NCBI GenBank assembly: GCA_030685235.1
Contig: MU839107.1
Span: 186,001 to 250,000, forward strand
DNA length: 64,000 bases
Direction: 5' to 3'
DNA from: Copromyces sp. CBS 386.78
Taxonomy: Eukaryota; Ascomycota; Sordariomycetes; Sordariales; Sordariaceae
Shown piece by piece: positions 35,401 through 45,382 of this stretch. The notes under the pieces are model-generated. The model saw only the letters and a list, made by a program, of their open reading frames with translations, had not been told where the DNA came from and did not search any database. Position 1 is the stretch's first letter. The number at the start of each line of letters is the position of its first letter. Both the position numbers and the translations under genes were made by a program.

Positions 35401-35565
35401 ATTTGGATTATAGTATATTTTGGGTTATATGGCTGGGTAATTTAAGTAGTAATGATTATTGAGAATAGTAAGTTTTACTGCTAAAATACGATATTTTATA
35501 TGACAGCTGATACTTTGTTAGAGAGGGTGCCAGTAGGTTTAGGGTGCGTGCGGGAAGGATTTTTC
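32428..35565 (+). mobile_element. Mutator-like (MULE) DNA transposon, RIP-degraded
   Basis: Inverted ends of about 45 bp are nearly identical: the left end has AAATCCTTCCCGCACGCACC and CTACTGGCACCCTCTC, and the right end carries the reverse complement. A perfect 9-bp target duplication TTGATATAG flanks it at 32419-32427 and 35566-35574; this length is typical of Mutator elements. The interior is A+T-rich with stops throughout. Only the outer 100 bp or so at each side escaped heavy mutation. A C+T-rich microsatellite (CCT repeats) lies near 32805-32850. Confidence 0.87.
33550..33960 (+). pseudogene. MULE transposase remnant
   Basis: Read with stops on the + strand it shows FIDAIYKTN (33605-33631; FIDATYKTN expected), LFV, then IKAFKKAIRELELSLLIIII at the place where a second catalytic Asp is expected, and YINYNVVKYFKDDW further on (HINKNV..KxxW type). 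This order fits the MULE transposase domain. The second Asp position now reads INSN, as RIP would produce, and many stops are present, so the copy is dead. Confidence 0.75.
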
Positions 35566-35574
35566 TTGATATAG

Positions 35575-35964
35575 CATTAGTGTGCATTAAGGCAACTCGG
35601 GGTGGGCTTTCAGCAAGGAGCCAAAGGCGTTTGTCTCTGATGCCAGCTGCCCAGATTCTATCGAAGGTACCAGGTATTGAAATCCTTGTACTGTCGTTTT
35701 CACATGACTTAGGACACTGCACTTCTGATATCCCAGTGGGATATGCATATAGCGATAGCTCATAATCGTCTCCTTATATCTTGCTCTTTCTCTTATTTGT
35801 CATCAAATCAGCTGTCAGTGACGGCTTCGAGTTATATGGACTGCTTTAACAAGGATGGAACTCGACTCCTCCAATCTATCAGTGTTTCTGTCTAGAGAAA
35901 AGGTCCTCTCGTCATCCAGATATGTGGTGTTGTCTTATTCAGAAGGAAAACCGTCGATGCCAAA
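35575..35964. other. flank of the MULE, no supported gene
   Basis: This is normal-composition sequence directly right of the target duplication. A short open frame (35544-35765) spans the element end and is therefore chance. Confidence 0.4.
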
Positions 35965-36387
35965 TTACCTTAGTAGGAGCGGATCTGCTTTCCGCTTTGT
36001 TGGCAAGACAAAATGATTGATTAAGAACCTTTCTTGGTCAGTTATCGTACTAAACCTCTCGGCATCCCTTTCTTTCTTCGTTCTTCTTTTCGGCTTTGTC
36101 TTTCTCGGGGTTTTCGGCGGCTTGGTTGGAGGAGCGACGGTTGTTTGAGGCTCTGGAGTATGTGGGCTGTTTGGCTGGTCGACGTATTCTCCATCAGATT
36201 CTTCCTCAAAACTATCCTCTTCCTCCTGGTCTAACGGCGCAAAAGAAACCTCAACCGGGGGAGCGGATCCCCAGTTGGGAAGATCGCAGAGGGTAGCCTC
36301 GTCTTTCCAGTCACTGACAACTGGAATGCTGTCTCTGTGCTGGCCTCGATCTTTGGTCCATTGTACACCGGGGCCCTCAGTTCCTTG
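35965..36387 (-). pseudogene. minus-strand coding stretch of unknown gene (140 codons)
   Basis: On the minus strand an open frame without ATG reads VQWTKDRGQHRDSIPVVSDW, then SFAPLDQEEEDSFEEESDGE, a Pro/Lys/Arg patch (PPKTPRKTKPKRRTKKER) and RFLINHFVLPTKRKADPLL before TAA at 35965. The acidic-then-basic composition and length suggest a real last exon or the 3' end of a gene whose 5' part is lost; a TGA closes the frame upstream at 36388. It is the only such stretch on the minus strand inside the array. Function unknown. Confidence 0.4.
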
Positions 36388-37122
36388 TCAATGCTAGACC
36401 ATCGATGTCTAAGGTCAGGTACTACAGCTTCGTCTAGATGACTTCCCACTTTGAGCCCTATACAGAGAACGCCTACTCCCAACTTCCATGGCTATGCCGT
36501 ACTGTCAAGGATGAGTAATTCGACGTACTTTCTATCTCTTGCGGCTTAATTCCATCCTCCTATCTCATCGTGAAGCTTCGGACTTCGATCTGATGTTACC
36601 GTACTTGAAAACCTTGTCGCCAGGGCAACTGGTTTCGAACAGCAGGGGCAGGTGAAGGTCAAAGGTCAGTGCGTATGGCACCCACTCACCACGTCCCTTT
36701 TCCACATTCACTTCCAAACGGTCACTTTAAAAGGCTCCTGTCATTAGGTAGAAGGTAGTCTGTCGTTTTCCCAAGACACCACCAAAATTTTTCAAACCAC
36801 AAAGCAATTTTTGCCTTCATCGCAAAGTCGCATCAAACTCGCTCCTTTTGTCGAACAGACGTTCATCTTTCGACTATCTTTCTTACCCCAACTCGTATGT
36901 ATCCCCCTCCGCAAACCCATCAAAGATCGTTCCGGCCCAGTCGTTTTTTATTTGACGCGCTGCGTCGTCGATATCCCCCCACGTCATAGTTGATTTATCC
37001 GTACACGATTCCGCCAAATGATCGATTACCTTACCTTGCGGCACACGAGGGCTATTCCTTATTGTCTATAAGGCACCGTAAGAGGCTATGTGTTGAATAT
37101 ATACTTACTCCGATACCAGACA
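36388..37122. other. upstream region of the 37123 gene
   Basis: TATCTCATCGTGAAGCTTCG and TCTGATGTTACCG near 36560-36600 resemble the shared upstream block of the genes at 23330 and 25897, but the GGCAGGCACC core is weak (GCAGGGGCAGG near 36642). No coding is supported. Confidence 0.45.
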
Positions 37123-38234
37123 ATGGCCTCGACCACCCAACCCCCCCGTAAACGGTACATCCAGTCCATGGATGATTTCTGGAGACTCGAGATGGAGGCG
37201 TTGATGACTCCTAAGAATGGCGGCGATGCCCCCGCAGATCTTCCCAAGACTAACGAGGAGCGATTCGTATGGGTCGACCAGCTGATCGCAGCTTTCCGGA
37301 ACTTGACCAACATCTGCGATTCGGAGGCCGACAATCACGGCCATATTAGGTTCGTTCGGGAAGAGCTTACCGACGTCGACGCAGAGCGGATGGCTTGGAA
37401 ACTTCTGGTGCGTAAACTAGTCGCATCCGGTGTGATTAACCATTCTGACAATGGCGCTTTACAGGCGGAGATGGAGGCGTGCGAAAGCCGTGTTGGAGGC
37501 CACTCCGAGACAAGGATCATCAAAGCAGAGTTCAAGGACTTCACCACCAGAATGAGGATCTTGCTTGCCGTTATGAGCGTGAGTCCGTCGCTTCCAGTCT
37601 TCTTCAATGATTATCAACTCTGACAAATTATATCTTTATGTGTAGTGCTGCAAGGCAGCTGTTTCGAACTTGTTCCAGCCCTCCATCGCGGAGAGGTTTG
37701 TCTACAACCCTGTCACCGAGCTGGACGTAAGACAATGCCTTCCCGCCTTTCATTTTCTAACGCCCGTTGCTAATACTTCCACAGACAAAGCTGTCCAACC
37801 TGCACACCAACCAGATCAAGGCCCACAACGTCAAAATTGCTGATGCGGTCAAGCAGCATGGCTCCGCGTCGTTTGACCGTAACACTGGCGAGCTCAAGGA
37901 CCACAATGGCACAGTCCTTGAGGTTTTGCCCCGCCCACAGAAGCGCAGGATTGCCGAGTTTATGCCAGCAGACCTCCTCCCGCATGCGAAGGTCAAACGC
38001 GCTAGCCGTCGTCGAGCCCAGGCATCTACCAACAATCAACCTGACGCCGACAACGCTCCCGATGGCAACAACGAGCATGACGATGAGGGCGATGCCGTAA
38101 CCCACGATGAGGAGCAACCCATGGCACCGACTGCCGGGAAAAATTCTGCGGATTCAGAGCCCAAGAAGCGCAAGCTGGCGGATGGTCCGGTCCAAGCCAC
38201 TCAGGAGTTTGGTGTTCTTTGGACCAACGCCTGA
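37123..38234 (+). CDS. SKAAV-family protein, branch 1 (309 aa)
   Basis: Exons 37123-37407, 37465-37578, 37646-37726, 37785-38234; all phase 0, 310 codons. Exon 1 (95 aa) begins MASTTQPPRKRYIQSMDDFW and ends DAERMAWKLL. Exon 2 is 38 codons, three longer than usual, with FKDFTTRMRILLAVMS. Exon 3 (27 codons) reads CCKAAVSNLFQPSIAERFV. Exon 4 begins TKLSNLHTNQIKAHNVKIAD, then RPQKRRIAEFMPADL and KVKRASRRRAQ, and has a second basic cluster near the end (EPKKRKLADG), a classical nuclear-localisation form. Intron 1 (57 nt) is a multiple of three with no stop, so retention would add 19 residues. After the stop a +1 frame stays open to about 38349 (SNPE), possibly a lost tail. Function unknown. Confidence 0.85.
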
Positions 38235-38726
38235 GGCTCTAACCCCCGGCCGCGGTCCAATTCAAACTCAAGGGTTTAATACCCCTCAAATCACGCAACA
38301 GAGCCACGCCGATAGTTTTATCAAGGGCACTCTTTCCAACCCTGAGTAGAGGTACTACATGTATCCTAGCCAAAAGTATACCTACGAGCCTATATGCAGA
38401 GATCTGAACCAGGCCTGAATGTGGGTATGCTCCGTGGAAATACATCTACGGTGGTAGGCAGAATTAGCAATCAAGATGAAGGGAAGACTGCTGGGGATAG
38501 TGATAGTTCTGTTGCGGCATGGCCATCCTATGAGAGATGCTTGTAATGATCCGTGGAGGTAAAGTGTGGTCGAGAGGGATGGCTAGTCGTACCTACTAAG
38601 GTACTCGACCTAGCCTATTGATTCTTCTCGAGTGGCCTTGGGAGTCCCGCTAGGTATACCTTACACTTTGGCTGTTTCCTCTGTATTATAGATGTCCCTT
38701 CTTTAGTTTTCAACGAGATACCCCTT
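38235..38726. other. spacer, possible decayed tail of previous gene
   Basis: The first 115 bases continue an alternative frame of the previous gene; the rest shows nothing recognisable. Confidence 0.4.
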
Positions 38727-39755
38727 ATGTGGGACACTCCTTCCTACGTTCCACTCTTTCTTCTCGATGCAAATATGCTTTTGGTGACTGTTGCCGCCTC
38801 GTGCCTTTCTATAACAGCAATCATATTCTCCAATAGGAACCTGAAGGTAATAACGACGGAGCCTAGGAGTTATAAGCAAAGGACCCTGTCTTCCTGTTTA
38901 CCCACCTATATAGAAGCACTTACCTACTACCTTATGCTACATCTGCAATCAGAGGGCACCAGACAGCCTCCTCTGACGACCAAGGGCCATAATCCCAAGA
39001 TTGCTGACGCTGTCAGAAAGCATGGCTCTGCTAATTACGACGAAGCTACCGGAGAACTCAGGAAGCCGGATGGGTCACTTGTCGAAGTTTTGGTCAAACC
39101 AATTAAGCCAACGGTGTCTGACGTCGTCGGCCCCGATCTTACCGAGCACGCTAAAGTCAAGCGTGTAAGGCGCCAGAGACAGGCACAGCCGTCGGCGAAC
39201 AACAACACGCCGGTCAACAACCTCAACCCAGCGAACAACATCAACCCACTCAACTCCGTTTTGGCTCCAGTTTACGAGAATCAGCAGCACCACGGCGGTT
39301 ACGAAACTCAGATGCCTGCTCCCGGCCACGGTTTGGGTGGAGAGATGGGTACAGGTACTGGTGCTCAGGATCCCCGCGCCATAGATGATTTCAACAGTCC
39401 CGTTCCCAGGGGCCAGGTGTTTGAACAGTCCATTGCGGACCCGGTTTACCATCACCAGAATCATGGCGGCTACGATTTTCAGCATCCTGCCCCGGGCCAC
39501 ATGTTTGGTGAGGAGCTCGTTTCGGGTGCTCAAGATCCCGGCGCCGTGGATGGTTTCTATTGTCCTGTGCCCAACAACCAAATCCATAATCAACAGCTTG
39601 TCGCAGTTCCCGGTCATCAACATCAGCACCCTGGCAAATACGAGGTGCAGAACCTTGCTCCCGGCCACGGCTTGGGTGGAGAGATGGGTGCTGGTGCTCA
39701 GGAGCCCGGCGCCATACATGTAGGCGACAGTGTTCTCCATAGCCCCGTTGCCTAA
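38727..39755 (+). CDS. chimeric ORF: hydrophobic N-terminus plus branch-1 last exon (342 aa)
   Basis: A single open frame begins MWDTPSYVPLFLLDANMLLV with a hydrophobic stretch to about residue 35 (ASCLSITAIIF), which could be a signal anchor. From about residue 86 it becomes a branch-1 last exon: KGHNPKIADAVRKHGSANYD, KPIKPTVSDVVGPDL, KVKRVRRQRQ. The tail (residues about 180-340) has three repeats of about 50 residues with APGHGLGGEMG, GAQDPGA and NHGGYD. Exons 1-3 are missing. Either the last exon was duplicated into sequence that happened to be open, or this is a pseudogene whose true acceptor lies near 38980. The repeats are in frame and intact. Confidence 0.5.
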   Translation: MWDTPSYVPLFLLDANMLLVTVAASCLSITAIIFSNRNLKVITTEPRSYKQRTLSSCLPTYIEALTYYLMLHLQSEGTRQPPLTTKGHNPKIADAVRKHGSANYDEATGELRKPDGSLVEVLVKPIKPTVSDVVGPDLTEHAKVKRVRRQRQAQPSANNNTPVNNLNPANNINPLNSVLAPVYENQQHHGGYETQMPAPGHGLGGEMGTGTGAQDPRAIDDFNSPVPRGQVFEQSIADPVYHHQNHGGYDFQHPAPGHMFGEELVSGAQDPGAVDGFYCPVPNNQIHNQQLVAVPGHQHQHPGKYEVQNLAPGHGLGGEMGAGAQEPGAIHVGDSVLHSPVA

Positions 39756-39878
39756 GGCCAGCTTGATGCCTCGCAATCTGTCGGCACTCCAGTCCCTCAG
39801 TATGTGGCTCACGTGACATCAGAACGACTACAAAACCTGAGGTCTCCTACTTGCAAGTGGCAATCATTTGTCTGTGCT

Positions 39879-39887
39879 GCAGGCACC
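39879..39887 (+). promoter_or_regulatory. GCAGGCACC upstream element
   Basis: It is preceded by TTGCAAGTGGCA (39851-39862), as in the shared block of the other branch-1 genes, and lies 162 bp before the ATG at 40049. Confidence 0.4.
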
Positions 39888-40048
39888 ACTTCTTCACCTG
39901 TCGTAGTTCTCTCTCTCTCTTCCTCCATAAAATTCGCTTTCGTTTCTCCTCCTCTCAGAAAAGCAACCCAGCCCAAGCTGTCCACGACCACATTCCCGTG
40001 GCGAGACAACAAAACCAGAGGGCCCCCACTCGACCACCATTTGCGAAA

Positions 40049-41298
40049 ATGGATATCTCACTCCACGAACCCGCTGACTTGGGTCTCCCGCTCCTCAGAG
40101 AGGAGGACGACTTTAGGCCGATTACATGTAATGGGGAGGAGCTTTCGCGCGAGGAGATCGCGGCCAGCAACAAGCTTGCTAACTCCCCTGCTGCGGCCAT
40201 TGACCTGCCCGCGATGATCAAGAACCTGGTGGACGCCATGAAAAACCAGGAAGACATTCTCGATGGCAAGGAAGACGACCGCAGTGTCCAGCTCGTCAAG
40301 GCCCTGCCGAACGAGGAGGCGAAGAATATGGCTTCGAAGCTCTTGGTTAGTACACTACTTCTCTCGCCATTCATCAGTATCAGGGAACCGACAGAAAATC
40401 GCGCTGTGCACTTTGCTAACTCCTGCACCGTTTCGTTCTAGACGGGTGCCGAGGACGTCGAGGTCGACGAAAAGGACACCCAGGCCTTTTGTGGTCCTTG
40501 CCCAAGCCTTGATGCCCGCTTAAACATGATTCATGCCTTCATGAAGGTAGGTAGTCGTACTTCCCATGACCTCGACTCTCTGTTATACGAAGCTCGTCGC
40601 TGACATGACTTGGTCTTTCAGCACAGCAAGGCCGCCGTCGCCAAGTTGTTTCTTGACGACTCCTATCTGGAGAGAGTCGTAAACAACCCGCGCTTTGAGT
40701 TCGAGGTGAGAAGAAAGCCCCATAGCAGGAAGAAAGTATGTCGTTCGTCGTAAAGCGGCAAACTGACAGTAATAAAAACATTGGGTAGATCATGCTCGCA
40801 AAGTACCACGAGAAGGCGCTGAGGTCGTATAACGCCAGGATCTCCCGCGCACTCCTCATCAACCATCGCGGCGCCATCTTCGACCCACAGACAGGCGAGA
40901 TCAAGGACGCGAATGGTAACGTCCTGGGAGTCATTGAATGTCCCGTCAAGCGCAAGCTGGCGGACGTAGTGGGCAAGGAGCTTGCCAACATCCGCATCGT
41001 TACCTCTACACGTGCCTCTAAGCGCAAGCGCGAGCGTATCAGCGAGAGGGAGAAGGCAGCGAAGAAGGTGAAGAGGATCAAAGAGGAGGCTGATGACGAC
41101 TTCCATGGCTTTGATGTGCCTGGTGTCAATCACACTGACGCTGGTGGCAATCGCCCTACCGTTGGCGTCCCTCTCGGCTTCCAGGACAACGGCCTCCCTA
41201 TTGGCTTCCAGGACAACGGTCTCCCTATTGGCTTCCAGGACAACAGCCTCCCCATCGGCTTCCCGGCCGTCGATCACCCTGCCGACGATTACATGTAG
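40049..41298 (+). CDS. SKAAV-family protein, branch 1, divergent (331 aa)
   Basis: Exons 40049-40345, 40442-40546, 40622-40705, 40789-41298; all phase 0, 332 codons. Exon 1 (99 aa) begins MDISLHEPADLGLPLLREED, lacks the DFP motif but keeps IDLPAMIKNLVDAMKNQEDI and ends KNMASKLL. Exon 2 is 35 codons (LDARLNMIHAFMK). Exon 3 is 28 codons, one more than usual (HSKAAVAKLFLDDSYLERVV). Exon 4 begins IMLAKYHEKALRSYNARISR, then PVKRKLADVVGKEL and a long Lys/Arg-rich segment (ASKRKRERISEREKAAKKVK) that could form a basic helix. The tail has GFQDNGLPI repeated three times plus a partial copy. This is the last intact member of branch 1; the array then changes to branch 2. Function unknown. Confidence 0.84.
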
Positions 41299-42737
41299 GG
41301 TGGGAAGCAAACTTAAGGCCAAGGATTCAAGGGTCTCTGATGGATCGGTCCTCCTAGGGGTTGGTGTTGAAGGGAAAAGACAAGACGAGGGACGAGTACA
41401 TGGTGAATGGTGCCGATGGTTGACGTTCATTGAGCCGCAGGTGCTCGTAGCTTGCGCAGCGTACCTAGGATCAAGCTCTGTTATGTATCATCACTCAATC
41501 CGTTAGGGCTCCAGAGGGGAGATAGTTGTTGCATCGTAACATGACACAAAAGTTGTTTGAGTCCTGTTTCTTCCCGTACATGGAGTTGTCAGCTTTGGCG
41601 TTGGTTGTAGAAAGACGGAAGTGGACGATGTTGTAGGACGCTGTGTTCAGGGGCTTGCATTGCCAAGACATTGGAAGTAAACAACTAACATAGTTAGAGC
41701 CATAAGTGCGGTTCGCCACAAGTTGTCTTCGAAAATCTGATCCAGCTCGAAAGGACCTCAAATATTCGCAATCTACCTTGTCGAGAAAGCACAAGTGATT
41801 GCTGACCAAACAATGCACTTGACAAAGGTGTTGTTCTGGCTTTGTCCGTCATTGTTCGACTCGCTTACATGGAAAGTGTTAAGGTGCACAGACCACTTCC
41901 CTTGCTTCGTCGGACACTGCTGGGAGGCCCACGTGATGAAGCACGTGCGACCATTTCAACGACATGTCAACAAGGTTCTAGGGACACTCAGCGAAATCCT
42001 ACCTGTGTGATATCAAGTTGAATCAGAACGGACATATGAACGTCTAATATATGTATCGGTACTCAGCCCCCCTCTTACCCGAGTCTCTTGCAATTTGATA
42101 AGTTCGGTATTGGTCTTTGTAGTAGGCATCTCCTCGCCTAGACATTTCTATAAATTGCAGACTTCGCAATATATAATGGTTGCTTCCAAGTTGGGTTGTA
42201 GTTACAGTAACGAGTCAGACCATGTAATCTTACCGACCTCCGGTAACTTCGAATTGGCGTGCATCTATCGGCCTATTTTGGCATGCTCTTTCCATGTTCG
42301 CATGCAGCGTCTACCTGCAAGTCGGGTTGCTCTTGCCTGTCGCCTGCACAACCTCCAGCCGGTGCCAAGACCCCGCCAAGCGCATGTTCCAATGATACCT
42401 GCAGTCCCACTCCTCTTCCCAACTCCAAGCTCGAACCACTCTTCAGATTATTCTTGGCTCATTTCTTTCCACAAAACCAGCGATTTTCTTCGGGAACTTT
42501 TGTTTCCGCCAAAACATCAGCGATACATCATTGCGCCTTTTATCCACCCTCGAAATCTCGCTTCCGCTCTCTTGTTTCTAATCAACGTCGCCCACCCTCC
42601 GATCGCTCCAACAGCACAAGCTCGCCATCCCGGGCTGTCCAGCATAGCAGCAATTGCCACCGCTCGACACCCGACTCGACGACTTATCAAGCCGTACGGA
42701 CCGGCAGATCTTTCTTCTCCAGAACAGAACGGCCACG
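41299..42737. other. intergenic between the two branches
   Basis: A 1.4-kb gap has no supported gene. Open frames at 42095-42853 and 42259-42876 run into the first exon of the next gene in other frames and are not coding. The final 300 bases are pyrimidine-rich leader. Confidence 0.45.
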
Positions 42738-43924
42738 ATGTCATCTCCACAGTCAGCCATCATGCCACCCATCATGGAACCCGAAAACCTCGAAGACATC
42801 ATGTACGCGGCCAGCGAGGAACAGAAAAACGCCTACTGGCCGATACTGGGTAAATAGCCCAACGATGACAAAATAATATGTACACACGCTGACCTTGTGG
42901 GCTAGATGACATATTCTACTTCATCCTCCGACGCCGAATCTACTACGCCAAGTTGGGTCCATCGCCACAACCAATTAGGTTCCCCGCAATCAACGTGTTC
43001 CTAGCCTCGAGCAACCTCAGCAAGGAGGTTCGACAAGCCATATGCGATCACCAAATGTTCACCAATGTTGCTTGGACTTGGAGCATCACACTCGCCAAGT
43101 CGAACGCCTTGGACCAGGGCATCGCCTCGCTTGGCCAAACACGAACCATCATCAACAGGCTGCAGGCTCTTGACAACCTGAAGAGCGATCCTGCCCTGAA
43201 ACAAAAGGGCGCGACTATCCCCCTCGACAACGAAGTTGACGTCCTAGCCTCCAGGGAGTGGCGTTTCCGTCAGGCGGCGGCGAAAGCATATGCAACTCTA
43301 GGCCAGGCCAATGGCAAATACGACATCCCTCTAACTCAGAGTGACCAGAAAGCACTCGCCAATGGCTTGAGTCTGGCCGCCATAAACGAGTCAGGAATGC
43401 TCGACCTGAAGTACCATGGAAAGGGCAAGAAGAAGAAGCTCAATTACATCGTCAAAAGGAAGCGAGGCTTGTCCGCCTTGGACGTTGCGTTGTTCGGTTG
43501 GGAGGCATCGCTGGCGTTGAGAGGCAGTCACCTCGGTCTATCTGGAGGATCATGCTCTATCAATGGTTTGGATATCCAACCGTACCAAACCCACAAGGAG
43601 CGGAGTGACACGCTCACGAAGCTGTTCAAAGTGAGCATTCTGGTCCCCTGTCTTGCATTCACTTTTTTCTGTTAGAGATAACTATCCGCTAACTGTATCC
43701 GTGTACGGGTATAGATCTCGAAGGCGTCGGTGATGAACATATATTCACTGCCGCACCTTACTCGCTTTGCCAGCAACCCGAAATCCGAGCTTCAGTCAAA
43801 GATCTCCAACAAGTCAACGAACTGTAACCGACGCAATGTGCTCAAGGTTCGAACTGCCGTGCTGAAAAAGGCGGCTGCCACCCCGAAGGGCAAGCCCAAG
43901 GAGATGCTCACGGAGGAAGCTTAG
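42738..43924 (+). CDS. SKAAV-family protein, branch 2 (348 aa to first TAG)
   Basis: Exons 42738-42849, 42906-43630, 43715-43924; phase 1 then phase 0; 349 codons. Exon 1 ends NAYWPILG; exon 2 begins DDIFYFILRRRIYY, the branch-2 hallmark junction. Exon 2 has SITLAKSNALDQGIASLGQT (also in the 46257 copy), DVLASREWRFRQAAAKAYA, a Lys-rich YHGKGKKKKLNYIVKRKRG and ends DTLTKLFK. Exon 3 starts ISKASVMNIY, the SKAAV motif with Ser, and continues without the usual third intron into KISNKSTNCNRRNVLK and MLTEEA, then TAG. The same frame stays open for 276 more codons after the TAG (43925-44755). The start ATG could alternatively be the internal one giving MEPENLEDI. Function unknown. Confidence 0.78.
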
Positions 43925-44755
43925 AAAGCTCCCCAGGACGTTCTCGAAGTGGACCCAGCCTCTGACGAACAACCTCAAGTTGATGTCGATACCGATACTG
44001 ATTACGATACCGATACCAGTTCCGATGCTAATGCCGATTCCGATTCCGATTCCGATTCCGATTCCGGTGCTGATGCTGATGCCGGTGTCAGGTCCAACCG
44101 GGGAAAGAAGCGGCCGAGGACTAACAATGACAATGACAGCAGCAACGGCAATGACGAGGTCGATTATCAGCCGCGTGCCACCAAGAAGGCACGGTTGCAG
44201 GAAGGCGCCATCGTACAGCAGGCGGAATTTTCACAGCAAGATGAGTTTGAACATCTAGCCATGGAGCCAGCCATGCCACCAGACTTGTCACAGGAAGGGC
44301 ATTTCAACTACGAAGCCATGGAGTTGCCCTTGCCACAATTTGCACAGCAGGGACATTTCTACCATCAGGACATGCAACCGCCTGTACCCAATTTTGCACA
44401 GCATGATCAATTCAACGACCACCTCATACAGCCACTTATGCCACCGGACGTTCCGCAACAACAATATTCCAACCACCAAACCATGGAGAGGCCCATCTTA
44501 CCCATGCCGGAGCTTGTGCAGCAAGAACACGTTGACTATCAACCCAACGAAGCAAATATCGAGCCACCTGTTTCCTCAGAGCCTGCTCTCCAGCCAAGTG
44601 CGACCAAGGAGCATGGGGTAGCTCAGAACATTAACCCGAGTGATGAGGACTTGGTCTGGCTCAGGGATAACGTATTTCTAGGAGCAGAGCCATTTCCCGC
44701 CCAGTATAATGGCTCAACTGCTTCTCGGGCGCCCGAGGAGGAGGATGGCCTTTGA
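43925..44755 (+). other. 276-codon open extension after an in-frame TAG
   Basis: The frame of the preceding gene continues with KAPQDVLEVDPASDEQ, an Asp/Ser/Ala dipeptide-like run (ANADSDSDSDSDSGADADAG) made by GATTCC repeats, a basic NLS-like block (NRGKKRPRTNND, RATKKARLQE), and about six degenerate 20-22-residue repeats (QQGHFYHQDMQPPVPNFAQ type), ending EEEDGL and TGA. This is the kind of content (basic cluster, then repeats) that branch 1 carries in its last exon before the stop. The broken paralogue at 46257 has the same GCT TAG AAA GC context followed by 24 more codons. Readthrough, an unseen intron, or a recent shared nonsense change are the options. Confidence 0.6.
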
Positions 44756-45382
44756 GTTGCCCCAGACATGACCGGTGTTGTCGATGGGGTAAATGGCATT
44801 GTCGGCCGCTGACAGTCTTGAGGTTGGAAGTCGAAGACGAATGTCGACGACAGATTCAGTTGCGGTTGTAGGAGCCGGCTGTGGTCTGGATGTCCTATAC
44901 TCCTATTGCGTCGATGGCTTCAAGCTGACAGCTCCACTGTCATCTAATTTCACCATTCTTTACACTCACAGCGATAGCTCGCTATGGAAGCAAGTTCTTC
45001 GATCGGAGCACACATTTCATGTCGTTTCCATAGTCGTATCTTCGTTTTCATTATCATTTTCCGAAATTCTCATTTTCGTGCCCCAATGTCTGGTCTCATG
45101 CCAGCGCGTGACCATACACGTTTCTACGTTGCCCAAAACATACCTACTACTTGGCAGTAACCTTGAGCAAGTGCTGTGTAGGGACGTGCAGTGCAAGAAG
45201 GCTTCAGCGTAACGAGCCCCTGGGAGCCGTGAACGTTGTGAAGATTTGGACGGGGGTTAGTTGCCTTATGATAAGTTTGGACTTTGGACTTTGGGCTTCA
45301 GTTGAGGAGGGATTGATATCATATATCCGAAGCCCTTGTGCTAAAATTCTTGCTCTCTTGCGGGTCCCGGTAAGGCTCGTAG
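44756..45382. other. intergenic
   Basis: No supported gene. The last part joins the gag-like remnant that follows, whose upstream frames are closed by stops. Confidence 0.4.

Noticed and set aside
39075..39819. Minus-strand frames of 245 and 142 codons
   Set aside because: They mirror the repeat tail of the 38727 frame; the periodic sequence keeps several frames open.
42095..42876. Two overlapping + strand frames of more than 200 codons before the 42738 gene
   Set aside because: They run through the leader and first exon in the wrong frames and show no similarity to paralogues.
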